Source of the DNA: Neolecta irregularis DAH-3
Lineage: Eukaryota > Ascomycota > Neolectomycetes > Neolectales > Neolectaceae
Reading direction: 5' to 3'
Assembly: GCA_001929475.1 (NCBI GenBank)
Contig: LXFE01000733.1
Span: forward strand, 1 to 22,277
Length of the DNA: 22,277 nucleotides
Positions 1-10,272 of the stretch are shown here, in pieces (the first letter of the stretch is position 1; the number at the start of each line of letters is the position of its first letter). A model generated the notes under the pieces. It had not been told where the DNA came from. It saw only the letters and a program-made list of their open reading frames with translations, and ran no database searches. The position numbers and the translations under genes were made by a program.

Positions 1-1238
1 TCAATAGATCCTTGAGCTGGATATGCAAGGACATCCTCCATCTCATGCACAAACTTGAGAAATAGCAGCTTGAATTGTGACTATAACAAGCGATTAAAAA
101 AGTAGCTGCCGCACTTATTTACGGCGGCAAGGTACACACACCACCTTACCCATTGAGGACTATCAAGGGCCTTGCCACCAGATACATAAGAGGGGAGAAT
201 AAAAGGGTAGGGAATGCGCGCATATCTGTTTGTGCAGACCAGGCTTCAATGAAATCACCTTTCAGGAAAAATGAGTGGGGTGGATAGGGGGTGTCAAGAC
301 TAAAAAGCTAGTAAATGATTACAGTTAGCCGAATAATTATCAAAATAAATTCCCACTTAACCTTTTAACGTGAGTCACCAGCTCATTGAATCGGCGGCTA
401 TAACACCTGCAATCATGTCATATAAATAATTTTTAACGCACTAAAGAAAATAACAGATACTCGCAGCTGCTTTAAGCCTGATTGTGTGGAAGCACGTGAC
501 TGCTTATGAGCATGGTATGGAGAAGAATATTTTACTAGAAGTAGATTAGCCTAAAAGCAATGGAATAGGGTAGGAGGTATATTGATTTAATCCATGTGGC
601 AGCAATAGTTTGAGCTGCGATTTCTATTCCAGTCTGTTATTAAGGAAATACAAACTCAGCCACTCTATCCACCCACCCTAGCCTATTTTCTGTAGAATAC
701 AGGATATCTGATACCTATATGTATATAGAAGGATCGAGATTATACAGCCCTGTGACCGGGAAACCCCCGCATATACAAGAGTTCCTGAATGACATCTAGA
801 TTAAAGGAGCACATTCCTGATGGATCGTGGGAATACTTACCTTGAACAAACAGTCGAGACAACAAAACTGAGAATTGACGGGAGGCAACGCTGGTTTCAC
901 TGGCTGCATATAGCGAGGGCTGGTGTTTTACGGGATTTATGGATGACATTATGAGAAGAATGCATTTGCTGAAATAGATCGGGTCAGCAGAGGTCACATT
1001 GCCTATTGCAAAGAGCAGGAACGTATTTAAGGGGCGATCAGGATCGTTATAACGGATATGATGAGTTGAGTTATATGGCACATAAACATATCGATCTACC
1101 ACTCCAAATGAGCTGAGGCTGTATTCTGGGGTTTTATGAAAACTGATCAACGCTGTTCTGTCCCACCTGTGGAATCGTCTCCAACTAGGAGGCTATTACT
1201 TCGCTATCAGTTGCACGTGCAAGCCTCAACGCCAGTAA
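1..1238. other. Left-edge stretch without a supported gene
   Basis: AT-rich DNA with frequent stops in all frames. The only long open frame is on the minus strand at 740-1150 (136 codons). It matches no family I know. It contains an internal GTAAGT donor-like site, so it could be the first exon of a divergently transcribed gene whose start would lie only 88 bp from the PEX1 start. I do not call it a gene. The last 100 bp probably hold the PEX1 promoter and leader. Confidence 0.5.
1211..1222. promoter_or_regulatory. E-box palindrome upstream of PEX1
   Basis: The 12-bp perfect palindrome TTGCACGTGCAA contains a CACGTG E-box core and ends 16 bp before the PEX1 ATG. CACGTG is the classic bHLH site (Cbf1, Ino2/Ino4 or SREBP-like factors in fungi). 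A second CACGTG lies near 494. Function is inferred from position and symmetry only. Confidence 0.35.
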
Positions 1239-4200
1239 ATGGCTCCTTCGTCTTTCTTGGTCTCGCTGGTTTCGCTCAAATCTTGTCTCGTTAATCTTCC
1301 TGCATCGCTGAGCGCTGCTCTTTTGACCTCTAGCGCAGTAACTTCAATTGGACAACTTGTGCTGACTTTAGCTACCACAGAATATTGCCGTCGAGCTGGT
1401 CCACTCGAGAAAACAAGTATACGCGGGATGGACCGGAATGGTATCCAAATCGGAAGACACAATCGAAATCGATGCTTCATTTGCCAAAGAAGTTGGCTTG
1501 GAAGATGGAATGAAGGTAAGCATGTTCTAGCCTTGTTAACAGAAAGGTTCAAGTGGATCTGCATCCTTCTCCTGCAGTAGCACATATTGTTCATGTAGAA
1601 CCGCTTACTTCGGATGATTGGGAGATCATGGTGCTTTGATAAGAGGAACTTGACTAATACTCACAACCAGGAATTGCATGCATCGTTCTTAGAACTAAAT
1701 CTCATCTCACAAGTCCGGGTAATTTCGTATGAACACCCATTTACGGTGTATCTATCTTCGTCTTCAACCATTTCTCTCCGATTAAAATCTTTCGAACCAT
1801 CTGCGCAGACTCGATTCGTCAGATTAAGTCCAGACGCTGAGGTTATTGTCGCCCCCAAGGTTAGAGCGGATCGAGTAGATCATAAATCTATGGGAACAAT
1901 AAAACGAGACAACCGAGATCGAAATAACGTTATGACCTTGCGTACAGTAATGCGGAAAAGCGAAGAAAGACTTGATATATTCTTAGACAAGGCCAGCTGT
2001 CAACTTGGAAAATGGGCAGAGATAGCGATTTCGAAAACTGCCTTTGATGATAACAAAAGTATCGCCCAGGGTACCTTATCAGCCGCTACAATCGTCGTCG
2101 CAGTTAATGACTGGGAGGACGTTCCAAATGGTCATGTTGGTATTTCCTCTACAGTTTCGAAATGCCTTAGCATACAAGGTTCAGTTGGGGAATTGCTTCG
2201 GTATTACGTTTAGAAATCGGGGTTGACTTATTTGCATAGCATCTATCCTGCTCCAATGCAGCTCAAATCAAGCACAATAGTTATCCGTCCCTTCTCCTCT
2301 ATGACCTCAATTAAGATCAATTCGGAAAAATTAAATTCTAGCGTTCTCAAAGACAGTCTTGTCCAGTTGTCGATAATACCGGGTCCAATTACTCATAACC
2401 TGCGAATCCCGGCATGCCCTGGTCTCGCAGATGGTGGACTTTTGCAACTTGCTAAGGAAGGCTGGATTCATGCTACGGAGACTACCACATTTGAGATGGG
2501 ACAGGATATTGCTGGGGAATTGATGTCGTTGTCCTATACTCCAAAGCGAGTTCTTGGGCTTGAACCGATGTTGGAGAAATCATCTAAGATAATTCGATAT
2601 GATGCTGGGATTTTAGTCGTCGGAACACATGGGTCGGGCAAAAGCACGTTCATCTCATCTCTGAGAACAAAGCTAGAAGATTACCTAATTTGTTAGAATT
2701 TTGACCTGAGCAAACTAATCGCCCAGATTCACAAGTTTGCGATGCTTCTTCACTTTCAACTGAACGCGTTCCAACAGTTATTGGGGCCTTTTCTCGGTGG
2801 TTTAATCTTGCGGCTTTCCATAATCCATCAGTACTCATCCTCGACGATCTCGATGTCCTCTTAACCGCCGAAAACGAACATTCAGATTCTTCTCGGACCC
2901 GTCAACTAAGTGAGCTGTTCCTTTCTGTCGCATATTCTCACCGGATTCCAATCGTTGTTACCACAAAATCCAAAGATAGTCTCAATAAGATCATTACGCA
3001 AAGTCACCTCTTCCGTGAAATAATTACACTCTCTGCACCTGAAAAAATTCTTCGAGAAGAATATTTTGGTCAGTGTGTCAGCGAAACGATTGTTCGAAAG
3101 ACGGAACGCTTCGGATGGGGTGATCTTGAACGGATTAAAGAACGCGCAGAGACTGAAAATACTGTTCGAAGCGAATCAATCGAAAGAAAGTTTCCGGTAA
3201 CGGATGTGGACTATCTGAAAGCACTTGTGGGTTATACGCCTGTAAACCTACGTGGAGTCAAGTTACAGAAGACAGACGTTGAATGGCGTGATATTGGAGG
3301 TTTTGACTTCTTTAATACCAATACTGACTGGAAGGGCTGAAAGCTACAAAACAAATATTACTTGAAACCCTACTCATGCCTACCAAATATGCGCCTATAT
3401 TCAATTCATGCCCCTTGCGCCTGAGATCGGGTCTGCTTCTATACGGATATCCAGGTTGTGGGAAGACTCTACTCGCAAGCGCTATCGCAAGAGAAAGTGG
3501 CTTGAACTGGATTGGCGTCAAGGGTCCTGAGATCCTTAATAAGTATATCGGTGCCTCGGAGGGCAGTGTATGTTCTCCACTCTAAGGAAGATACATTCAA
3601 CTAGGTTCGTGATTTGTTTGCTAGAGCACAGGCAGCAAGGCCATGCGTCTTATTTTTCGATGAGTTCGATAGTATTGCTCCGAAACGGTATTGTTATGAG
3701 ACTTCACAAATTATTGACTTATATAAGTGGTCACGATTCGACTGGTGTAACTGATCGAGTTGTTAATCAAATGCTGACACAGATGGACGGTGCCGAAGGT
3801 CTCGAAGGTGTTTGGGTATTGGCAGCCACAAGGTATTTTCCTGATTGGATGCGTATCAAGTTTGATAGTCGTCCTGACCTGATCGACTCTGCACTTCTTC
3901 GACCTGGCCGTCTTGACAAATCCCTTTTTTGCGATATGCCCAACTTCCACGATCGACTAGATATTCTTCGGGTTCTTATTACAAAATTGAATCTCGGAAA
4001 TGATGTTGATCTGACATCGCTCGCAGACAAAACTACCGGATATACTGGTGCAGACCTTCAAGCGCTTCTTTACAATGCACACCTCGAAGCTGTTCACGAT
4101 ATCCTTGAGAATACTGATACATATGATGTAAAAATTGCCAAGGAAGAGATTAGGTTCGAAGTTTATAATGGATCTCAAGACAAAACGGGTGTTTCTTCGA

Positions 4201-4503
4201 TGGCGGAAAAGTCCGCCATCTTATCGACGGTGATTATACTTTCTCTGAAGATTATTTCTCATCGTCTAGCTTCAAAATATTCTTAATGAGCCCCAGAAAG
4301 AGTCGCCAGAGCAATCAAAAGTAGAGGTTGTGATACTGGAGAGGCATGTTCTCAAAAGTCTCGAGATTACTAGACCGAGCATCTCAAGACAAGAACAGAA
4401 CAGACTGAGGATGACTTATCAGGAATTTGTTTCCGGCCGGAGCGGTGAGATGCCGAATGGAATGGCAAGTCAGGAAATCGGCGGGAGAGCAACATTAATG
4501 TAA
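1239..4503 (+). CDS. PEX1: Peroxisomal biogenesis AAA+ ATPase Pex1
   Basis: Type II AAA+ ATPase that, with Pex6, extracts ubiquitinated PTS receptor Pex5 from the peroxisomal membrane for recycling. Inferred exons: 1239-1337, 1372-1515, 1547-1630, 1671-2200, 2240-2691, 2727-3299, 3335-3567, 3605-3687, 3728-3832, 3869-4229, 4270-4503, giving 965 aa; fungal Pex1 is usually 1000-1200. The N-terminal domain opens with [12 protein letters not shown] and has AGWTGM. D1 has a Walker A GTHGSGKS (about 414-421) and a Walker B-like LILDDLD. D2 has GYPGCGKT (665-672), Walker B LFFDEFD (DE at 724-725) and the RPGRLDKSL region. The C-terminus [10 protein letters not shown]...GGRATLM is the conserved fungal Pex1 end, which fixes the stop. 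The start is the first ATG and gives the conserved N-terminus directly. All ten introns are 31-40 nt. The intron 1 acceptor could be 1371 or 1380 (both in frame); 1371 fits family length better. Confidence 0.93.
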
Positions 4504-5643
4504 CAAATGAAAATAAGCTTGTTAATAGATGCATCAAGTCAAAATGAGGCAACCAAAAATCATGAATCATTTGCTCCTTTAGGTCTTGGAACTGGGCACA
4601 AGCGTCAGGTAGTTCCTATCGTTCTGGTCGGTATTTTAGTTGTGACATTAATTCAGGTTGAAACAAGGGAATTGTGCGAAAGATGCGATATCGACTGGTC
4701 GAGCATTCCTTCGAAACAATAACAAGCTGTTAATTGGCCTATATGCTAGATTCAAATTCGATCGTCAAAGAACAGGGTCGCCATGAGGTTAAAATTACAT
4801 TGCTGTTTCTTGTGTCTATTCCAACGCTCTTGAGTCGTATATTACGCGTAGTCCCCTCGAACTGATTCGAAATTTACAACAACTACCCGTCTTGATAATT
4901 AAGACACATCTCTCATACAGTTCAAAGATAAGCAGCGAATATATTCCTGTTTAGGGTTTAACCTAACCTCAACTTTGCTAGCCATTATTGACAATATAAA
5001 AGTCCCACGGTCGATTTCTTAGATTTCTTTCAATGAACATCGAAGGCGTTAATTTCAATTCTCTCCTGATTGATAGAGTAGTGTTTCTATAGAGGACAAA
5101 ATTTATCTGATATAATATCTGTTAATCTCAAACATATTTTGCCAGGAATACTGATGTACAGTAGGATTTAAGAGTAAGCAACCTGCTTACTTTTCTAGAA
5201 TATCCAATAAGATTTTCTCTCGAGTTGTAGATCGAAGGAAAGGGTTGGTGCTTCTGCCTCGCCAAAACCTCCTGTTCTCTGCAATAAATTTTGTGAACCC
5301 CGGTAAATGAATCTTGATGGACAGATAGTCTCTGCACACATAAACACTCAATTTACTTGAGAGCACTACTCCATACTGAGGGAGAGCATATATGATGCTC
5401 AAAATGGAACATAGCTGTCCATGTTCAGAGAATTGCTATTCACATATCCCTCTACTCTGCCAGAAATATCTTTGGTCTCTGCAAACACCACCAAAACATA
5501 TCTTTCCCTTAGTCATTGTTAGCTGATAGACTTTTAATCATGCACTCTCAATCCATCTCGGATACCGAGATCTCACAAGACTGTCCAACATGTGTGTGCC
5601 GATCGATCACCAACGAATGATACAACTTGAGCTTCGGTCTCCG

Positions 5644-5660
5644 CGGCCACCGTAATTCCG
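5644..5660. promoter_or_regulatory. CGG-N11-CCG site upstream of FAD oxidase
   Basis: A CGG and a CCG triplet separated by exactly 11 bp, the geometry of a Zn(II)2Cys6 (Gal4-type) dimer site, ending 60 bp before the ATG. Zn2Cys6 regulators are the main class controlling fungal inducible enzymes. Only the triplets and spacing are seen, so a chance match is possible. Confidence 0.25.
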
Positions 5661-5679
5661 ACTGTGGATATCATATAAG

Positions 5680-5695
5680 GACTCTTTAAAGAGTC
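5680..5695. promoter_or_regulatory. 16-bp perfect palindrome before FAD oxidase
   Basis: GACTCTTTAAAGAGTC is a perfect 16-bp palindrome ending 25 bp upstream of the ATG at 5721. It could be a dimeric regulator site or lie in the 5' leader. No known factor is assigned. Confidence 0.3.
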
Positions 5696-5720
5696 GATTA
5701 ATACTCAGTAAAACTTTGAG

Positions 5721-7400
5721 ATGATCTTCAGTATTCATCTGCTACTTTCTGTAGTTTTTATTTCAGTTACACCAATTACTGCTGAAGATATCGAGGTCCT
5801 TTGTAATGCTCTTGAGAATTTATATTTTAACAAACTTCACCGACCAAATACAGCACCGTACGAGAAAGAGTTGCTTCGTTATTGGTCAGTTGCAAACACG
5901 AACACAAGACCACCATGTATTTTTCAACCAACCTTGGCCGCAGAAGTCTCTGAGGCCGTAAAATTGATCAGCAAAGGAGATGTACTGGTTGCTATCAAAA
6001 GTGGTGGCCATACTGCAAATGACTTTGCTAGTACTGATGAGGGCCTTCTGATTGCACTTGGGAATATGGATCAACTTGACTATCGGAATGGACGCGCTTT
6101 TGTTGGCCCTGGGGGCAGATGGAGCCAAGTTATTGAGGTACTCGCTGCTTTTGTAAATTCCGTTAACTCATAGCAATTGGATAGTGCACTCCCCTTAAGC
6201 ACCGAAATAAACTAAAAATTAGAGTATAATGTGACTGTTGTTGGTGGAAGGATCGGTAATGTTGGTGTGGGCGGTTTACTTCTTGGAGGTACTTGACCTG
6301 GAGATATAGACGTAGCCTAATTCCTTCAGGTGGCCTTAGCTTTCTCAGTCCACAGTATGGACTGGCTGCTGAGAATGTACTCAACTACCAAGTATACTTG
6401 TCAAACCTTCCCTCTCTTTTCTGACCCACAAAGGTTGTACTTGCTGACGGATCAATCGTAAATGCTAACGAATGCGAAAATCCGGAACTGTTTTTTGGAT
6501 TGAAAGGCGGGGGGAATCAGCTTGGGATAGTCACCGAGTTTACTCTCAAAACATACCCTATAGGCCTGGTCTGGACCACCTGATTCGAATCTCCTCACTC
6601 ATCAAAACAGGTCTACGGGGGCGTTATATTCTACCACGGGAGATACAATACTGAATTACTGGAAGCCTTTGAAACTTTTAGACATAAGAATGAACCCAAA
6701 GGGTCTATCGTTCTAACTTTCACCAAAACTGGAGATACTGATGTTGCGGTTTTGCTCGTATTTTTTGATGGAACAGATCCAGGCACCTTGTTTGAAGAAT
6801 TTATCAATATTGAATCGATCAAACTCGATCTTAAGATCTGGAAGTACGCTGAATTAGTATGCACAATTCAGGGATTTCATATTGTTCTTCTGACTGAGCT
6901 AGCTCAAGAACAACGATGACCTCGCGATTGCGCCTGGACTTGGGTGGGTAATTCGGACCATCACTTACCACCCCTCACCTGAGCTTCTCCAGGTCAATTA
7001 TCGCATTTGGAACGAGACGACTAATGAATTGTTGTCTTTGCCCAATACAACATATGGGATCACATATCACTTACTCCCAGCTTCAATTTCGAACACAACT
7101 CAGAAAAGTGTACTTGATCTGGAGTCAGTAGATCTTATTTGGATTGAACTGGCGAATGCATGGAGAAATCCAACACATAACAACATCCAGATTTTCCAGC
7201 TCAAAACTGTCGCAGATGCCGTTGAAGAAGCTAAATTAAGAATGAATCAACACAATGGCTATTTACCCTTATATTCGAACGATGCTTGGAAGGATCAACC
7301 GGTCCTTAAGACTCTTAAAGGATATAATCACTTGAAGAAGGTTAAGCAATTGTATGATCCGCACAATTTCTGGGATAGAACCAGAGGTTTCAGGATTTAA
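5721..7400 (+). CDS. Secreted FAD-linked oxidoreductase (BBE-like, PCMH-type)
   Basis: Flavin oxidase of the berberine-bridge/glucooligosaccharide-oxidase superfamily; substrate unknown (sugar, alkaloid or polyketide oxidation are all known in the family). Inferred exons: 5721-6137, 6174-6183, 6223-6288, 6330-6391, 6434-6568, 6611-6856, 6903-7400, giving 477 aa, normal for the family. Residues 1-21 form a signal peptide ending PITA. The FAD-binding domain has KSGGHTAN, whose His97 is the usual covalent FAD attachment residue, then WSQVIEQLDKYNVTVVGG, GVGGLLLGGGLSFLSP, NVLNYQVVLADG and FFGLKGGGNQLGIVTEF. The C-terminus QLYDPHNFWDRTRGF is the BBE domain signature. I did not find the second (cysteinyl) FAD link in the expected CxxG form, so flavinylation may be single. 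Exon 2 is only 10 nt. No adjacent biosynthetic gene points to a pathway. Confidence 0.88.
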
Positions 7401-8065
7401 ACGTACATAATACAACCATTATTTAAATAATTCAAAGATTTCGTAAGTGTCTGGGTATTTATCATGCATTCCATCGACACCAAAATATGGAAACGACAAA
7501 GATTCCACTGCTGTATTGTGAAGTTATTTCAGAACTTGAAAACTGCCCAGCAAAACCCCAGCAATATTCATAAACTACATATCTTTCGCAGCTTCGAGTT
7601 CTGAGATGACGACTCTAACAGTAAATAAATACTTTCCAAGTGGAGTTTCAATTTTCTGTTGTAATTGGAATTGTACTTATAAACCCAATCTTGTGGACTT
7701 TTACCTGGATATCTTGATTAATTCTCTCCTACGCCCACATCCATCCCCATATGGGTTCCTATGTAAGAGGAAGATCACAAATAGAAAAAGTCTGAAGGAT
7801 AGCGCAGAATGGGAATTAGTGACATATGACCGAACTAGCCTTCCCGTATATAATAGGATGTCTATGAGAGAATCTGATCTTCAGGGATCATTGGAATTCG
7901 AAAGTAAACTAGTCTCACCAAACAGAGGAGTGAATTGACCTATATAAAGAAATATGAAACAGGGATATAGAATACACCAGTCAAACGAGACTAGTAATTT
8001 ACATGAATCACGTTCGGCGTTATTCTAGGAAAAGAATTGAGGTGTCGTTAGATGAAAAATGTACC
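7401..8065. other. Convergent intergenic spacer
   Basis: Lies between the 3' ends of the FAD oxidase and the GH17 gene. A 110-codon plus-strand frame at 7606-7938 shows no family resemblance, no flanking splice signals that extend it, and sits where two 3' UTRs should be. I see no gene. Confidence 0.55.
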
Positions 8066-9091
8066 TCAAGAAGAATTGGGGAGAATACCGAAGAAAGCTT
8101 CGAAAGGCTTGCCGGTGGCAGAGGCTTTCCAGGCCTCATTGAACGCTTCGAAAAGAACGAAAGGAGTGTTTGTAGCGATAAGGCTTTGGATAGCATTCGA
8201 CTGGTCTGAGGGGGATGCGAGTGCGACGCCATTTGATCCACCAGCAGATGGCCAACCAGATTCTTTCAGATTAGTACAACAAATTAAAGCGGTGTACCAG
8301 TAATCATAACATCCGTAGTTTTACATGAATTTTTAAGGACTCCAATGGTCATGTCCATGAACTCTCCAGCTTGAGAAGAGACTCGATTACCATCAAAGTA
8401 GGCATAGCTATTGGCAGCAACAAAGTCTGAAGCGGTGCACAAAGCAGGGTTATCCCGAATAGCAACCCAGGTATCGATAGTAACAACGCCACCGTTATAG
8501 CCTGCTGCCTTCAATTGACTTTTTGCTTGCGTAATAGCAGCTGAGACCTGCGCAGCTGTCTTCTGACCACTATTTACTAGTTCATTTCCAACGTTGATGG
8601 CAGCGACTTTATTCCAATGACCATTGACGCCGGAGATCAACGTGGCAATGTTCGGGGAGAGATTATCAATATCTAGAATACCATAGAAAAAGGTCACGTT
8701 CCAGGAGGGGTGGCTGATTAGGGCGGCCATCGAATTGGCAACTTGGCCACAAGCAACATCGTACCTGCAAAATTCAATATAAATGACAGATAAAGGAACA
8801 AACATTCGTACAAGGTCATAATTGTGTGAAACTAGCAAACCGAGATCTGCCTCGATCTCATTAGTGGATTTGCATTGACCATCAGATCGAATAGCAGAGT
8901 AAGCAATCCCTTTTGTGAATACAGGCGTGGGGGTGCTTGGAGAAATAGCTGCTGGTGCTTGACGTCGAATGTGGTGACTGTGTCGAGCTATCATGTAAAT
9001 ATTAAATTATAATAGACTGGTCTCTACGTATTGATATACAATTGGCGACTGTCGCAATGGCGAGTAAATACTGAAATAAGGAACGATACAT
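8066..9091 (-). CDS. Secreted GH17 beta-1,3-glucanase-type cell-wall enzyme
   Basis: Glycoside hydrolase family 17 (Scw4/Bgl2-like) that cleaves or transfers beta-1,3-glucan in the cell wall. Inferred exons on the minus strand: 9091-9040, 8987-8804, 8764-8298, 8262-8066, giving 299 aa, normal for the family. The first exon encodes a signal peptide MYRSLFQYLLAIATVANS, recovered only by splicing out a 52-nt intron; it is followed by IRRQA, a possible Kex2 cut. The GH17 barrel starts at KGIAYSAIRSDGQCK. NVGNEL carries the predicted acid/base (Glu140) and MITESGWPS the nucleophile (Glu235), whose codon is split by the last intron. The C-terminus LFEAFNEAWK is also typical. No GPI signal or Ser/Thr-rich tail is seen, so it is probably soluble or wall-associated. 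Beta-1,3-glucosyltransferase activity is an alternative. Confidence 0.9.
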
Positions 9092-10272
9092 CCGATATAA
9101 TTGTTGAGAAAGGAGCGAGATTTGGAAAACGAGTGTGATGCTGAGAGCGAGTTATAAGAGAATGAGCGGGATTCCAGGGACGAATTTTAAGCAAGGCAAT
9201 ATCTAGTAACACGACTTTTAAATTATACCTTGAAACATTCAGCCACACAACAACGCCTGAAGCCACAATCCGCAGCTGATTGAGACATATTGCAACCAGG
9301 TATTATCTATATCGTCTATTGGATCTTGCTATTGTTGATTGTTGAGTGCAGTCTATGGGCATTGTCTTCAATTTGCGAGACTTGCAAAGGGAAAGCTTAG
9401 ATACAGGGCGGTTGGGTTGGTTATAACGAGGAATTCCCTATAACCTAACTCTACTATATATCTTTGTCTCGCCGAGTGGTGATCTACCACCCGAGATCAT
9501 TTTTCAAGTTAGACTCGCAAGTTTGAGAAAACATGTCACAAACAACACGTCATGAAAATCATGCAACCGCGAAATTTTCCCTTCTCTTATTTTCTAGTCT
9601 CTTATTTTCGCTATAAACTCGAGGGTACAACCTTGCATATCACAAAACGGGAGGCAAGCGATTTTACCGGCGGAAAAATCGGGAAAATGAAAGTGTGGGT
9701 TCTCCCTTTTCAACGTTAAATGAACAAAAATAATTATAAGACAAAATTTAAGAACAAAGCATATTATACGATACTGGCAAAGGAGAATGTCCAAAGGAAT
9801 GGCATATTTAACATTTCATTTCGGTAGGATTCAATTGAGGTAATTTCCCATTTATCTTTTGTGATGAGCTTTGATGTTCTTGCAAATAAATTCAGGATTA
9901 CAAATAATATGATCTTTTTTGATGAATGTAGAGGGAATAACGTACCCATCAAATAAAGGCAAATTAATATATAGAAATCTCTTTCATACCTATGATATCA
10001 ACATCACGTTAACGGCAATTATCCTAAAAATACAGCAAAGTGGTGTGAATTTGTTCCATAAAGATCATTCCAATGTATTCCCCTAGCTTTCATATTTATA
10101 AATTTTCAAACTAGTTCAATAGAAAGCTCATGGTGTTTTTTTCGGGGAAATCTCCGTATCTAACCTAGTGGATCGGGGTTGAAATTGAGAGGAAAAAAGA
10201 GGTCTTGGCTACACCACCTCATATTGATTGGATTGTCATTATAAACTCCTCTAAAATCGCGGTATTTTTTTA
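9092..10272. other. AT-rich divergent intergenic region
   Basis: About 1.2 kb between the divergent GH17 and Mpv17-family genes. It is AT-rich, with only short unsupported minus-strand frames (9594-9794, 9764-9952) and no repeats or RNA gene that I can recognise. It should contain both promoters. Confidence 0.6.

Larger units (their letters stand above)
4504..5720. other. Intergenic, no gene seen
   Basis: AT-rich spacer between PEX1 and the FAD oxidase. Short open frames (for example 4507-4722 plus, 5128-5402 minus) show no family motif or splice-supported extension. The right end should contain the FAD-oxidase promoter. Confidence 0.6.

Noticed and set aside
1239-4503. PEX1 as a frameshifted pseudogene
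   Set aside because: The frame changes fall at GT-AG boundaries with branch-like elements, all 31-40 nt, and every junction restores conserved Pex1 sequence; the ATPase motifs are intact.
6138-6222. Single 85-nt or 72-nt intron in the FAD oxidase
   Set aside because: It would be far longer than every other intron here and loses the conserved EQLDK segment; two introns around a 10-nt exon fit better.
6578-6592. tRNA T-loop-like GATTCGAATCTC
   Set aside because: It lies in an intron of the FAD oxidase, and no acceptor or anticodon stem can be formed around it.
7606-7938. 110-codon plus-strand frame between the FAD oxidase and GH17 genes
   Set aside because: No family resemblance, no supporting splice structure, and it lies where the 3' UTRs of two convergent genes should be.
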